NCBI GenBank assembly: GCA_963422415.1
Contig: OY729430.1
Span: 1,178,001 to 1,242,000 of the forward strand
Source: Bin34 sp963422415
GTDB taxonomy: Bacteria; Chloroflexota; Anaerolineae; Caldilineales; Caldilineaceae
Reading direction: 5' to 3'
DNA length: 64,000 nucleotides
The notes beneath the pieces are model-generated. The model was not told the origin of the DNA, did no database searches, and saw only the letters and a list, made by a program, of their open reading frames with translations. Shown in pieces: positions 35,320 through 45,171 of this stretch (positions are counted from its first letter, which is position 1; the number at the start of each line of letters is the position of its first letter). A program made the position numbers and the translations under genes.

Positions 35320-35469
35320 GCACAAGATCTCGGACATGCATGGCGAGAAGCGAGTTGGGACATGACGCTTCCGGCTCCGGCTCCTCTGTCTCCGGGGCCT
35401 CAACGCACAGTCCAGAGGAGCCTTGGGTCCGCCATGCCTTGGCGCTCCTGCCTTTCCTTGGCACATTGA

Positions 35470-36396
35470 ATGACATCTGCGCAAGAAGACCGGATCCCTG
35501 GGTCCGTAGCGCTCCATGGCAGAAGGAGACTGCGTCATCAGCATCTGTTTGTGGCGCTGCTGTTTCTGGCCCCTAGCCTCCTCGGCTTGTTTTTGCTACA
35601 GGTGTTCCCTATTGGTACGGCCTTGGTCTTGGGAGTTTCCGAGTGGAACATCATCGATCCCATGAGGTTTGTGGGTCTCAGGAACTTCAGAGACGTACTG
35701 ACCGACTCCACCTTTTTTCGTTCCCTGAAGGCTACCCTGTATCTGACGGCTGGACTGGAGGTGCTCAATACGGCGCTGGGATTGGCGACGGCCATGCTGC
35801 TCCGACATGCGCTGCGTGGGATTGGCCTGTATCGCACGATCTATTTCCTGCCTCTGATTACTACCTGGGCGGCTGTGGCCATTGCCTGGCGGTACATGTA
35901 CAGTCTGGATGGACCGATCAATGCCGCGTTGGCCCCTTTGGGCATAGATCCCGTCCCGTGGCTTTCCCGCCCGGAATGGGCCATGCCGGCCGTCATCATT
36001 ACCATTACCTGGAAGACCTTGGCTTGGAAAACCATCATTCTCTTGGCCGGATTGCAGTCCATTCCTGCCGTGTATTACGAAGCGTCCAGTATCGACGGAG
36101 CTCAGCAGAGGCAACAATTCTTCAGGATCACCTTGCCCTTGCTGTCGCCGGCGCTGTTTTTTGCCTTGATCATCGGCATCATCAATACGCTGCAGTTGTT
36201 TGATCCCATTTTCATCATGACGGATGGTGGACCAGCCGATGCCACTCGAACCTTGAGCTACTACATCTACGCACGGGGCTTCCAGTCCTTGCGCATGGGA
36301 TATGCCGCAGCCCTTTCGTGGGTGCTGTTTGCCTTCATCTTTCTCTTTACCTCGTTCCAGTGGATACTGCAAAAGCGCTGGGTGTTTTATCAATAA
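35470..36396 (+). CDS. ABC sugar transporter permease (MalF/UgpA type)
   Basis: This 308-residue permease has six membrane helices, beginning with 'LFVALLFLAPSLLGLFLLQV' and 'FPIGTALVLGVSEWNII'. The cytoplasmic EAA loop that docks the ATPase is 'YYEASSIDGAQQRQQFFRIT', and the following 'LPLLSPALFFALIIGIINTL' is the usual end. It forms a heterodimer with the next gene's product. The frame starts at an ATG at 35470; a later start would remove the first membrane segment, so this one is retained. The gap of 150 bases after the binding protein is a little long for one operon but includes no recognisable terminator. Confidence 0.93.
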   Translation: MTSAQEDRIPGSVALHGRRRLRHQHLFVALLFLAPSLLGLFLLQVFPIGTALVLGVSEWNIIDPMRFVGLRNFRDVLTDSTFFRSLKATLYLTAGLEVLNTALGLATAMLLRHALRGIGLYRTIYFLPLITTWAAVAIAWRYMYSLDGPINAALAPLGIDPVPWLSRPEWAMPAVIITITWKTLAWKTIILLAGLQSIPAVYYEASSIDGAQQRQQFFRITLPLLSPALFFALIIGIINTLQLFDPIFIMTDGGPADATRTLSYYIYARGFQSLRMGYAAALSWVLFAFIFLFTSFQWILQKRWVFYQ

Positions 36397-36522
36397 GGGC
36401 GTCCCGTATCCGTTGCCGTTCCGGGCCCGACGTGACTCGCACTCGATCTGTTGGCCGATGCGTCCCTGCCCCTAGGAGCTGTGCCTAGCTCAGAACTGCC
36501 ATCTTTGGGGCGGAGGAGACCA

Positions 36523-37347
36523 ATGCAACTCACGCGCGGCCAATTCGCCAGAGTACATACAGTCCTTTTTCTGGGCGCGATGATCATGGCGCTGCCCTTT
36601 CTGTGGATGATATCCGCCTCCCTGCAAACCTTGATCGAGGTGGAGTCATTTCCGCCGGTTTGGATTCCCGCCGTGCCACAGTGGTCCAACTATGCGACGG
36701 CCATGTTTGACTACAACATTGGCCGATCGTTGCTTAACAGCACAATCGTGACCTTGGTGTCGGTGATCGGCCAATTGATCATCTGTTCCTTGTCCGCCTA
36801 TGCCTTTTCCCGATTGCGCTTTCCGGGACGGGACGGGATTTTTCTGATCTACCTCGCCACCATGATGATTCCCCACTACGTAACCATTATTCCCCTGTAC
36901 ACCATAGTCTTTTCCGCGGGACTGATTGACACCTTCACCGCCTTGATTGTGCCTGGCCTCTTCAGTCCGTTTGGCACATTCTTGTTGCGCCAGTTTTTCA
37001 ACCAGATTCCTGTCAGCCTAGACGAGGCTACGCTCATAGACGGCGGCAATCACTGGCACATCTATTGGCACGTGATTATGCCCCTCGCCCGGTCCGGATT
37101 GGGCGCGCTCGGCATATTCAGTTTTCTGGGTATCTGGAACACCCTGTTCTGGCCGGTCCTGGTAATCAATTCCAAGGAACTGTTCACGCTGCCCTTGGCC
37201 TTGGCCATGGCGCAGGGCCAGTTCGTGAGTCTGATTCATGTGCAGATGGCGGGCGCCGTCATTGCCTGTCTCCCGGTCATTGTTGTTTTTCTGATGTTGC
37301 AAAAACAGTTTGTTTCCAGCATTGCCTTAAGTGGCATGAAGCAATGA
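36523..37347 (+). CDS. ABC sugar transporter permease (MalG/UgpE type)
   Basis: The ATG at 36523 is preceded by GGAGGAGA and fixes the start (274 residues); an upstream TTG in frame at 36451 is less likely. Six helices begin with 'TVLFLGAMIMALPFLWMISA'. The typical periplasmic start 'LQTLIEVESFPPVWIPAVPQ' is followed by 'WSNYATAMFDYNIGRSLLNS'. The EAA loop reads 'SLDEATLIDGGNHWHIYWHV' and ends in 'IMPLARSGLGALGIFSFLGI'. The C-terminus 'FVSSIALSGMKQ' is standard. It completes the sugar transporter with the two preceding genes. Confidence 0.93.
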   Translation: MQLTRGQFARVHTVLFLGAMIMALPFLWMISASLQTLIEVESFPPVWIPAVPQWSNYATAMFDYNIGRSLLNSTIVTLVSVIGQLIICSLSAYAFSRLRFPGRDGIFLIYLATMMIPHYVTIIPLYTIVFSAGLIDTFTALIVPGLFSPFGTFLLRQFFNQIPVSLDEATLIDGGNHWHIYWHVIMPLARSGLGALGIFSFLGIWNTLFWPVLVINSKELFTLPLALAMAQGQFVSLIHVQMAGAVIACLPVIVVFLMLQKQFVSSIALSGMKQ

Positions 37348-37597
37348 ATGCCCAATATATGGACGACTTCGGGGCAATGCAGCTAGGACGCTTCGGCTGT
37401 AGAGCTCCCCTCTGTAGCTTCATGTATCCAGACTGGTGGCAGGCTCAGCCATGGCGCCAACGCCATGGCCTCGGACTTGTCCAGACGCGACATGGAATGA
37501 GAAAGGTGGACCAAAGCGCCTGCACGATCGTTTTCCCTCGAACTCAGGGAGGCCTTTCGGCGACCTGTACCCTGCACCAAGAAGGAACAACCCTAAC

Positions 37598-40459
37598 ATG
37601 AGTCATGTCTTTGCATTGGATGGCAGATGGCAAGTGATTTTTGATCACCAGAATAGAGGTCGCATCCTCAACTGGCAATACAAGGAAAACTTTTACGGCT
37701 ACCACGACATTGAGCAGGTCACTGTGCCGGCTTGTCTGGAGGAATTTAGGCAGGACTACGAGGGGGTGGCTTGGTATGGCAAGACTTTCAAGCTACCTGA
37801 AGGGTGGCGTGGAAAGACCGTACGCCTTTGTTTCGAGGCAGTCAATTACCGGGCCGAAGTCTGGGTCAACGGCAGGGCCGCTGGCCACCATGAAGGAGGC
37901 TATATCGGATTTTCCTTTGAAATGGACGACCTTTTGTACATGGACAAGGCCAATTTCATTGCCGTGCGGGTCATTACCCCCCTGATCACGCGCGATGTGA
38001 TCATTGATGGACTGGGCAGGGATGACATGCCTCATTGGCGGGGCGCCATCGCGGGCGGAATCTGGCAGTCCGTTTCCCTTGTGGCGACGGATTGTGTCTA
38101 TATCGATGATGTGTTTGTCAGCGGCAACATCGAATCCGGCGCCGTTTCCGTGGAGGCTGCCATTCATAACGCCAGCCTTCAATCGTGCCAAGTCGTATTG
38201 CATTGGGATGTCGCGTCATGCCAGGACGAAGCATCCGTGGTCTCGGAATCGGAAAGTCTTTGGCTGAGGCCCGGCACCAGCCAATGGCTGCGGAAATTCC
38301 ACGTTGCGGACTTTCAGCTCTGGCAGCTGGATGCCCCCCGGCTTTATCGGCTGACCACCATAGTTCAGCTCCAAGAGGCGGTGTCCGATGAGGTGGAAAC
38401 ACGGTTTGGCTTTCGTGAATTCACCGTGAAGGACAAGCATTTCTATCTCAATGGCGAGAAAGTCCTCCTCAAGACCACCTTCAATGAAGCCTTCTATCCC
38501 CATTCACTGGCGTATCCCCGAGATCTGGAATTGCTCAAGCAGGAATTCCGGCTGATCAAGGAAGGCAACATCAACATGATCCGTCCATGGCGCAAGCCTC
38601 AGCCGACGGTGGTCTATGACTTGGCGGATGAAATGGGCATTCTGTTCGTGGGGGCCCTGCCGGTGGAGTGCATGGACCATTGGCCACAGATCACACCTTA
38701 TACCCAGCGCCGCATCGAGAACGAAGTCACCGAGATGGTCCTGCGGGATCGCAATCATCCTTCCATAGTCATGTGGGAAATGTTCAACGAAATTCTGCGC
38801 GATGACCTCAAGAGGCTGCGGCACCGAACTTCCTTGAAAGCTCGTGAGCTGGATGAAACACGAATCATCATGGACGAGGCGGGTGGCTTCGCCGGGGTCT
38901 GTAGCCTGTATCTGCCAGGCCTGTACGAACCCACTTTGATCAACGATGTGCACGACTATCCTGGTGCGCCCCTTGATCAGGCCAGCTATGACAACCTGTT
39001 GATTCTGGGCAAGACCAAATCGGAACTCGCGGCCATGGGGCGGACCGGTTTGGGAAGTCATACGCGCAGTCACATTGAGCCCGGTCTCCTGACCAACATT
39101 TCCGAATTGGGCTACGGCAGCATCCCCGACTTGGAGGCCAACATGGCCCGCTATCGGGACGAGGGCAATCCCCTCACCCCGGACTACCGCATACATGAGC
39201 GACTGTACGAATCCTACAGACTGGCGCTGATGCAATCTGGAACCGATCGTATCTTCCCCGCGTTCCGGGATTTCGTGGCGGCCTGTCAGGAAATTCACTA
39301 TACGAGCAACAGGCTGATGGCGGAAGCCTGCCGCATCAATCCCGACATTGCCGGCATCGGCATTCATGCCCTCAATGACGGCGACTGGATTGTGGGAGCA
39401 GGTCTCATCGACAATTTCCGCAATCCCAAACGAGCCTACTACGCCATTCAGGAAGTCTTCGCAGATCGCTATATTGCCGTCCGCCCGAGTCAACAGAACC
39501 TCTATGCCGGACAAGATCTGTACATAACGCTCACTTCGGTCAACGACAAGGAAGCGCTTGCCGGGACCCTGTCTGTGAGAGTGACGGCCCGGGCCGGTCG
39601 AGAGCTGATCAAGGTCCAGGTCCCATCTCTCTTGCCCGAGGGAATTGTCGACTTGGATGTATATGGTGTTTCCCCCCACGATATTACGGGACTTTGCCAG
39701 ATCGAGGTTGCCTTTACCTCGGGACCCGCCAATGCCATACGGGGCCACTCCAGTTTCTTTGTGCTCGACCCAACCAAGTCGACTCTGCCCCAACAGGTAG
39801 TTGCGGTCATCGAATGGGACGGAACCTTGGGGGCTTATCTCCATGAAATGGGAGTGGAATTCCAAGCATTTGCCGTGGGGACATCGGACACATGTCCGGT
39901 CTTGGTGAATTTGCGGGGATGGGATGGGGAATCACTTTCAGTCTGTGCCGAGCTGGCAGACTGGGTGCAGGGTGGCGGCACAGCTATATTCCTGGGTGTC
40001 CTACCCGCCGCCTCTGCAATGCAGGCGACGAGGTCATTGCGCCGCATGTGGAGACACGTGGCAAAGGATGTGATCTGGCCTTTCGACGTGACCTACTTCA
40101 ACGCCAAGGGCACTTGGGCGCCCTGCAGTCATGTCGTCAAGAATCATCCGATTTACGATGGACTGCCCACGAACTGCCTGATGGGACAGGAGTATCGCAA
40201 TGTCGTTTCGAGGTGGTCCATGGCCACGCCGACAACCGACTGGATCAGCGGCACCATCACTTACGACTGGCATGCGGGGTTGAAGCACAAGCAGAACTAC
40301 ACTGGTGTCTCCGCGGCCATGCATGGCGCCGACCTGACTCTCGTGCCTCATGGCAAGGGCCGTTACATTCTCTGTACGCACCGGATTGTGGAGAATCTGG
40401 GCCAGGACCCTGTGGCCGATCGACTGTTCAGCAACTTGCTGCACTGGGTTGCATCCTAG
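37598..40459 (+). CDS. Glycoside hydrolase family 2 enzyme
   Basis: The start at 37598 follows AAGGAA; earlier codons in the frame are not family-like. The 953-residue enzyme begins with the GH2 sugar-binding domain ('YEGVAWYGKTFKLPEGWRGK', 'AEVWVNGRAAGHHEGGYIGF'), continues with an Ig-like domain ('TRFGFREFTVKDKHFYLNGE') and then the catalytic barrel. Glu398 in 'SIVMWEMFNE' is the acid/base and Glu503 in 'ISELGYGSIPDLEA' fits the nucleophile position (iSEfG type). No signal peptide is present, so it acts on imported oligosaccharide. The C-terminal 250 residues look like an added beta-rich and glutamine-amidotransferase-like region ('DTCPVLVNLRGWDGE'). The substrate could be a beta-galactoside, glucuronide or mannoside. 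Confidence 0.9.
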   Translation: MSHVFALDGRWQVIFDHQNRGRILNWQYKENFYGYHDIEQVTVPACLEEFRQDYEGVAWYGKTFKLPEGWRGKTVRLCFEAVNYRAEVWVNGRAAGHHEGGYIGFSFEMDDLLYMDKANFIAVRVITPLITRDVIIDGLGRDDMPHWRGAIAGGIWQSVSLVATDCVYIDDVFVSGNIESGAVSVEAAIHNASLQSCQVVLHWDVASCQDEASVVSESESLWLRPGTSQWLRKFHVADFQLWQLDAPRLYRLTTIVQLQEAVSDEVETRFGFREFTVKDKHFYLNGEKVLLKTTFNEAFYPHSLAYPRDLELLKQEFRLIKEGNINMIRPWRKPQPTVVYDLADEMGILFVGALPVECMDHWPQITPYTQRRIENEVTEMVLRDRNHPSIVMWEMFNEILRDDLKRLRHRTSLKARELDETRIIMDEAGGFAGVCSLYLPGLYEPTLINDVHDYPGAPLDQASYDNLLILGKTKSELAAMGRTGLGSHTRSHIEPGLLTNISELGYGSIPDLEANMARYRDEGNPLTPDYRIHERLYESYRLALMQSGTDRIFPAFRDFVAACQEIHYTSNRLMAEACRINPDIAGIGIHALNDGDWIVGAGLIDNFRNPKRAYYAIQEVFADRYIAVRPSQQNLYAGQDLYITLTSVNDKEALAGTLSVRVTARAGRELIKVQVPSLLPEGIVDLDVYGVSPHDITGLCQIEVAFTSGPANAIRGHSSFFVLDPTKSTLPQQVVAVIEWDGTLGAYLHEMGVEFQAFAVGTSDTCPVLVNLRGWDGESLSVCAELADWVQGGGTAIFLGVLPAASAMQATRSLRRMWRHVAKDVIWPFDVTYFNAKGTWAPCSHVVKNHPIYDGLPTNCLMGQEYRNVVSRWSMATPTTDWISGTITYDWHAGLKHKQNYTGVSAAMHGADLTLVPHGKGRYILCTHRIVENLGQDPVADRLFSNLLHWVAS

Positions 40460-40502
40460 GCAGACATCCAAGGGACCATGAAACGAATGGAGCGGAAAGG
40501 AT

Positions 40503-41444
40503 ATGAACGGTTCAGCCCAAGTCAGTGATGACCAGCTTTTCGAGGTGTGCGCACGTTTCCAGCGCATGGGGGAAGGCAAGGCCATTTTCTACTGTAAGCC
40601 GCCCGAATGGGCCGCCGCCGCCCATGCGATCGTAGTGGGGAACACCATCCACTACCTATGGGGGAGACGCCAAAGAGGCAACCATTGGGTATTGATGCAC
40701 AGTACGGCACCAGCGGACAATCCCGACCAAGTCAAGCATGATGCGCGGAATCCCGTCTTGCGGCCTTCCCGAGATGGCTTTGACGATTTCACGACAGAAT
40801 ATCCTTTTCCATTCTGGAATCCTGCCGATGGCAAATACTACGCGTATTATCTGGGTCGACAGAAGCGGCCGCCCAAACAGACGGGCCTGTTGGTGACCGA
40901 TGGCGATTTCGGTCACTGGACGCGCGTTCGCTCGAATCCCGTGATCGCGGCGGACACCCCATACGAGCGGAATGGTTCGTCACATCCCTCGGTGGCCGTG
41001 GTGGGGGATACCATCCATATTGTCTATACGGGGGAATCAGGGCAGCTGCCTGTGATCTGCCATGCCACTGCACCAATCCATGATCCCGCGGCGGTGACCA
41101 AAGACCCGGCCAATCCTGTTTTCAGAGGCAGTGGTCAGCCTTGGGACAGCAAAGGGGTGCGCGAGGCGGAAGTTTTCAGGGGACCCCAGTTTTTTCATCT
41201 CCTGTACGGGGGATCTGATGGTGCTGCTTGGCAGATTGGGCATGTGCGAACTCGCGATTTCCGCCACTTTGAATCCAGTCCCCACAATCCCGTATTTACA
41301 CTGTCGGAGGATCGCAGGCGGTGGGACTGTGATGGGATCCTGACACCTCAGGTCTTCCACAGCGTCGGTTCCTACTACTTGCTCTATGCGGGTCTGAAGG
41401 GAACGGAGTGGCAATCGGGCTTGGCGAAGGCAGATGCATTCTAG
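40503..41444 (+). CDS. Five-bladed beta-propeller glycosidase-like protein (GH43/GH130-like)
   Basis: This 313-residue cytoplasmic protein has repeated propeller motifs: 'ARNPVLRPSRDGFDDF', 'RSNPVIAADTPYERNGSSHP', 'PANPVFRGSGQPWDSKGVRE' and 'PHNPVFTLSEDRRRWDCDG'. Each blade brings a '.NPV.' and an acidic or aromatic strand, as in GH43, GH62, GH117 and GH130 proteins. Candidate catalytic acids are in 'VREAEVFRGPQ' and 'WDCDGILTPQVF', but the class cannot be fixed. It follows the GH2 gene by 43 bases with an upstream GGAAAGG site, and probably works on the same imported glycan. Confidence 0.75.
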   Translation: MNGSAQVSDDQLFEVCARFQRMGEGKAIFYCKPPEWAAAAHAIVVGNTIHYLWGRRQRGNHWVLMHSTAPADNPDQVKHDARNPVLRPSRDGFDDFTTEYPFPFWNPADGKYYAYYLGRQKRPPKQTGLLVTDGDFGHWTRVRSNPVIAADTPYERNGSSHPSVAVVGDTIHIVYTGESGQLPVICHATAPIHDPAAVTKDPANPVFRGSGQPWDSKGVREAEVFRGPQFFHLLYGGSDGAAWQIGHVRTRDFRHFESSPHNPVFTLSEDRRRWDCDGILTPQVFHSVGSYYLLYAGLKGTEWQSGLAKADAF

Positions 41445-41555
41445 CTCTTGGATAGACAATGTCCGCACCTTGCCGACCGTGGATGGGGATGGCCGCCCGC
41501 CTTTTTGGTCTATCCTCCACAGACGTCTCTGCCTAGAGGTGGCGCTGCCGCGCAC

Positions 41556-42587
41556 CTATAGCAGTCGGGTGAGAATTGTCTCGCTCTGTTCGTGCAGCGC
41601 TTGGCGATAGTCCGACTGCGGAAAGAGTTGCAGGCAGGCCTGGGCCTTGGTGACATGGCGTTGGGCCAGATCATAGGCGCCTTCAATGGCGCCGGACTGA
41701 CAGGTTGCGGCCACAAAGTCTTGTACCGCCTGTGTCCAGACTTCCGGCGCGCGAAACCGATAGGAATTCGCTTCCTTCAAGCGTTCCAGCACTGGCCGCC
41801 GCTCCGGCTGCCGGTCCAGATACAGAAAGAAAGGCAAGGTGCAGTAGCCATTCAGCAGATCGCAACCTGCGGGCTTGCCCAGCGCCTCCGGGTCGCTGAT
41901 ATAGTCCAGGATGTCATCCACAATCTGAAAGGCCAATCCGAAGTGGTGGCCAAACCGGCGCAGGGCCCGGATCCGCACGTCGCTGAAACCCGCCAGAAAA
42001 CCCGCGCTCTCCGTGGCGATGCGGAAGATGCTGGATGTCTTCCAGGCAATGCGCTTGAAGTACTGGAGACGACTTGTATCCAGATCATGCTTGGCTTTCA
42101 GCTGCTCTATCTCTCCTTTCACCAGAATCTCCAGCGAGTCGCTAAAAATCTGATTCACGCGGGCATGGCCTGTGCGCGCGCTGTAATACGCGGCTTGCGC
42201 GAACATGTAGTTGCCTGCCAACACCGAGGCCCCCGCCGACCAGGTGGTGTTGAGTGTGGGGGCTCCGCGTCGAAGAGTGGCCTCGTCTATCACGTCGTCA
42301 TGCACCAGCGTGGAGGTGTGCAGCATCTCTACAGCCCCGCCCAACGCAATCACGGAATCTGGAACCGGGGTCTTGGGTTCCCGCAGCAGACTGGCGCTGA
42401 GCAGGGCCAAAGTGGGCCGCAACCGCTTGCCGCCGCGATCCAGAATCTTGAGATAGGCCTCGCGCAAGGGCGGCAACTCCGTTACGGCCGTCTGGCGCAT
42501 CATCTCCTCCACTGCGTCCAGTTCGGGCCGAATCAGGGCGTAGCGGGCCATTACCCGCTGGCCCGCTGTGGCATAGGTTCTGGGCAT
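41556..42587 (-). CDS. Polyprenyl synthetase (long-chain isoprenyl diphosphate synthase)
   Basis: The ATG at 42587, 7 bases after the TatD stop, gives 343 residues; the frame stays open further upstream inside tatD. 'GGKRLRPTLALLSASLL' is the first IPP-binding region. 'LVHDDVIDEATLRRG' contains the first Asp-rich motif (D97, D98, D101 from this start) and 'FQIVDDILDYISDPEALGKP' the second. The enzyme condenses isopentenyl diphosphate onto an allylic primer to build the side chain of menaquinone or ubiquinone. Bulky residues ahead of the first motif are absent ('EMLHTST'), as in long-chain enzymes. It is the last gene of a three-gene minus-strand set. Confidence 0.93.
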   Translation of the reverse strand: MPRTYATAGQRVMARYALIRPELDAVEEMMRQTAVTELPPLREAYLKILDRGGKRLRPTLALLSASLLREPKTPVPDSVIALGGAVEMLHTSTLVHDDVIDEATLRRGAPTLNTTWSAGASVLAGNYMFAQAAYYSARTGHARVNQIFSDSLEILVKGEIEQLKAKHDLDTSRLQYFKRIAWKTSSIFRIATESAGFLAGFSDVRIRALRRFGHHFGLAFQIVDDILDYISDPEALGKPAGCDLLNGYCTLPFFLYLDRQPERRPVLERLKEANSYRFRAPEVWTQAVQDFVAATCQSGAIEGAYDLAQRHVTKAQACLQLFPQSDYRQALHEQSETILTRLL

Positions 42588-42594
42588 GAGACTG

Positions 42595-43425
42595 TCAGAC
42601 CGACGGCCAACCAAAGAGGCGCTGGGCATTGGCCGTGGTCCGCACCGCCACTTCCGCGGCCGTGGCACCTATCAATTCCGCGATGCGTTTGCAGATCAAG
42701 GGGATGCGCGTCGGAGCATTGCGCTGGCCCCGATAGGGATGAGGACTGAGATAGGGCGCATCCGTCTCCAGGATCAGGCCAGCCAATCCCAGCCGCGGCA
42801 CCAAGGCATGCAGATCACGAGCATTCTTGAAAGTCACTGCTCCTCCCAGACCCAAAAGAAAGTTCAGTGCCCGGGCCCGGCCTGCATCCTCTGCATTGCC
42901 GCTGAAGGCATGCAAGACTCCCGCAAAGGGGCGCGTGGCCAAGGGCGATCCCGTATAGGCGCCTCCGTGGATCCATTCTTCCAGGCACTGCAGCACATCC
43001 GGCATGGCTGCGCGGCAATGGATCACTACAGGCAGATTGAGCTGGGCGGCCAATGCCAGCTGCGCCTGAAACACATCTTTCTGCTGTGCGCGCGGAGCCC
43101 GGTCCCAATGATAGTCCAGCCCGATTTCGCCCAGAGCCACCACCTTGGACTCCCGGGCCATCTCCGCCAGTTGCGACAGATAATCCACCGGCGCCAAATG
43201 GCTGTGATTGGGATGTACGCCTACCGTGGCATACACCGCGGCATGAGAGCGCGCCAGCGTCAGTCCAGTCCGGCTGTCATCCAAAGTGGTCCCGACATTG
43301 ACAAAGCGCCGTACATCCAGAGTCTGGGCTTTCGCCAGCACAGCAGGCCGGTCGGCGTTGAATTCGGCGGCTGTCAGGTGGCAATGGGTGTCAACCAGCG
43401 CTGGAGGAGACAAGACGGTGGGCAT
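42595..43425 (-). CDS. TatD-family metal-dependent hydrolase / DNase
   Basis: This 276-residue amidohydrolase-fold protein begins 'LVDTHCHLTAAEFNADRPAV', where H-x-H binds the first metal. Further ligands are in 'ALGEIGLDYHWDRAPRAQQK' (Glu), 'LPVVIHCRAAMPDVLQCLEE' (His), 'VLHAFSGNAEDAGRAR' (His) and 'LILETDAPYLSPHPYRGQRN' (Asp). Family members act as 3'-exonucleases in DNA quality control or as deoxyribonucleases. It sits between phosphohexomutase (22 bases upstream) and the polyprenyl synthase. Confidence 0.95.
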   Translation of the reverse strand: MPTVLSPPALVDTHCHLTAAEFNADRPAVLAKAQTLDVRRFVNVGTTLDDSRTGLTLARSHAAVYATVGVHPNHSHLAPVDYLSQLAEMARESKVVALGEIGLDYHWDRAPRAQQKDVFQAQLALAAQLNLPVVIHCRAAMPDVLQCLEEWIHGGAYTGSPLATRPFAGVLHAFSGNAEDAGRARALNFLLGLGGAVTFKNARDLHALVPRLGLAGLILETDAPYLSPHPYRGQRNAPTRIPLICKRIAELIGATAAEVAVRTTANAQRLFGWPSV

Positions 43426-43447
43426 TCAAGAAACCGGATCCTGCGGT

Positions 43448-44881
43448 CTAGACGCCGGCCAAGGCCTCGCCTTCGGCCAAGATGGACTGTGTAAGGTCGG
43501 GATCGGCAATCTCCGTATAGATACGGATCAGGGACTCTGTACCGGAGAACCGGATCAGCACCCAGCCACCATCTTCCAATTTGAATTTGTACCCGTCCGT
43601 TGTCTGCAGTGCGATTACCTTGCGCCCCCCCAAGGTTAGCCCCTGGATATCAATGGCATCCAGCAGGGCCATGGCCTCCCGCTTCTGACGGTCTCCGGTC
43701 AGAGCCACGTCCCGCCGGGCATAGTGGTGGGGTCCCACCAACGCGAAAAGATCGTCCAGCACCTGCGAAGGTTTCTTCCCTGTGCGCACCAACAGATCCA
43801 GCAAATACAGATTGGCCAGAATGCCGTCCCGCTCCGGCACGTGTCCACGGAAGGCATAGCCCCCGCTTTCCTCGCCTCCTATCAGAGCATCCGCAAGGCG
43901 CATGGTCGGAGCCACGAACTTGAATCCGACTCCAGTTTCAAGCAGATCCACGCCGTAGTGCGCACCCAGCCGGTCCAGCATGGAGGAGGTACTCAGGGTC
44001 TTGACGATGGGGCCGCGGTCGCCGCGCACTTCCAGGAAGTAATAGGCGAGCAGGCCATAGACTCGCAACTGATCCACGAAGGCCGCGTTCTCGTCCGCGA
44101 ACCCGCAGCGATCCGCATCGCCATCAAGGAAAAGGGTGCAGTCGACTCCCAGCGCGCGCGCGCTGGCCAAGCCCGCGTCCACATTGGGCGGAATGGGTTC
44201 CGGCCTCTGCATTTCGGGAAAGGCGGGATTTCGCTCTGCGTGAATCTCGGTCAGCTGGATGTTGCCCCCGTCCAAGATGCGGGACAGCCAGCCACTGCCG
44301 TTGCCCCACATCACGTCTACCAGTACCTGCAGGGGCGCGGCCTTGATGGGGGCCGTATCGATCAGAGACTCCAACTGGGCCATATAGGCCGGCACCGGAT
44401 CCAGCCAGCGAATGGAGCCTTTCCGGAGAGCCTGGGCCAAGGGCGTGTGGAATACATGGGAAGGACTGTCTACCGCAGGAATGAACGCCTCGATGGAACT
44501 CAGTCCCTCGGGAGGAATGGCCCCACCATATTGATCCCGCACCTTGAATCCGCTGTCGGCGGGCGGATTGTGACTGGCCGTAATGTTGATGCCCCCCACG
44601 CCCTGTACGTGCGGGATGCTAAAGGAGATTGCCGGTGTAGGCGTAGCCTGGTCCATCAGATGGACCGTGTATCCGTTGCCTGCCAGCACCTCGGCCGCGG
44701 CCGCGGCGAAGGACTCGCTCAGAAATCTGCGGTCATAGCCCACGACCGTGGGATGTCCTTCCCCGTGGGTGCGCTTGAGATATGTGGCAAAGCCTTGGGC
44801 ACAGCGACGCAGATTGGCGAATGTATAGTCGTCTGCAATACGTCCACGCCAGCCGTCAGTTCCGAAGTGAATTTCTGACAT
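43448..44881 (-). CDS. Phosphoglucomutase / phosphomannomutase
   Basis: This 477-residue alpha-D-phosphohexomutase starts 'MSEIHFGTDGWRGRIADDYT' (the GTDGxRG N-terminus). The active-site serine loop is 'NITASHNPPADSGFKV' with Ser103. The metal loop is 'LFLDGDADRCGFADE' (DGDADR) and the sugar-binding loop 'LIGGEESGGYAFRGHVPERD' (GEESG). 'VLIRFSGTESLIRIYTE' is the phosphate-binding end. It interconverts hexose-1- and hexose-6-phosphates and feeds cell-wall or storage polysaccharide synthesis. First gene of the set with tatD and the polyprenyl synthase. Confidence 0.95.
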   Translation of the reverse strand: MSEIHFGTDGWRGRIADDYTFANLRRCAQGFATYLKRTHGEGHPTVVGYDRRFLSESFAAAAAEVLAGNGYTVHLMDQATPTPAISFSIPHVQGVGGINITASHNPPADSGFKVRDQYGGAIPPEGLSSIEAFIPAVDSPSHVFHTPLAQALRKGSIRWLDPVPAYMAQLESLIDTAPIKAAPLQVLVDVMWGNGSGWLSRILDGGNIQLTEIHAERNPAFPEMQRPEPIPPNVDAGLASARALGVDCTLFLDGDADRCGFADENAAFVDQLRVYGLLAYYFLEVRGDRGPIVKTLSTSSMLDRLGAHYGVDLLETGVGFKFVAPTMRLADALIGGEESGGYAFRGHVPERDGILANLYLLDLLVRTGKKPSQVLDDLFALVGPHHYARRDVALTGDRQKREAMALLDAIDIQGLTLGGRKVIALQTTDGYKFKLEDGGWVLIRFSGTESLIRIYTEIADPDLTQSILAEGEALAGV

Positions 44882-45171
44882 GGCGGATTACCTGATTGGA
44901 AAGCTGGGAAAGAAAAAGGGAGACCGGGTTTGTTCCGCTCACGGCGAATCGTAACACAATGATAAGGTGCCCATCCCTTCCGTTGCGGGCGCGCCCAAGG
45001 CCCCGCCGAGCAGGATTTCCTGTATGCGGCACCCCTGCCGTTGGCCGAGACCCTCCGTTTTCCTGACGCACATGAAACATCGGATATCCAGGCATTGTCC
45101 GAAACCCGAAATATCGCCCTAAGTTGGTAAAATAGGAGTTGTATTGGAATTGTCAGCCGTCGAGGTAGACC

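Noticed and set aside
38504..39865. A 453-residue minus-strand frame opposite the GH2 gene
   Set aside because: It is the complement of a coding gene with strong family motifs; its translation matches nothing.
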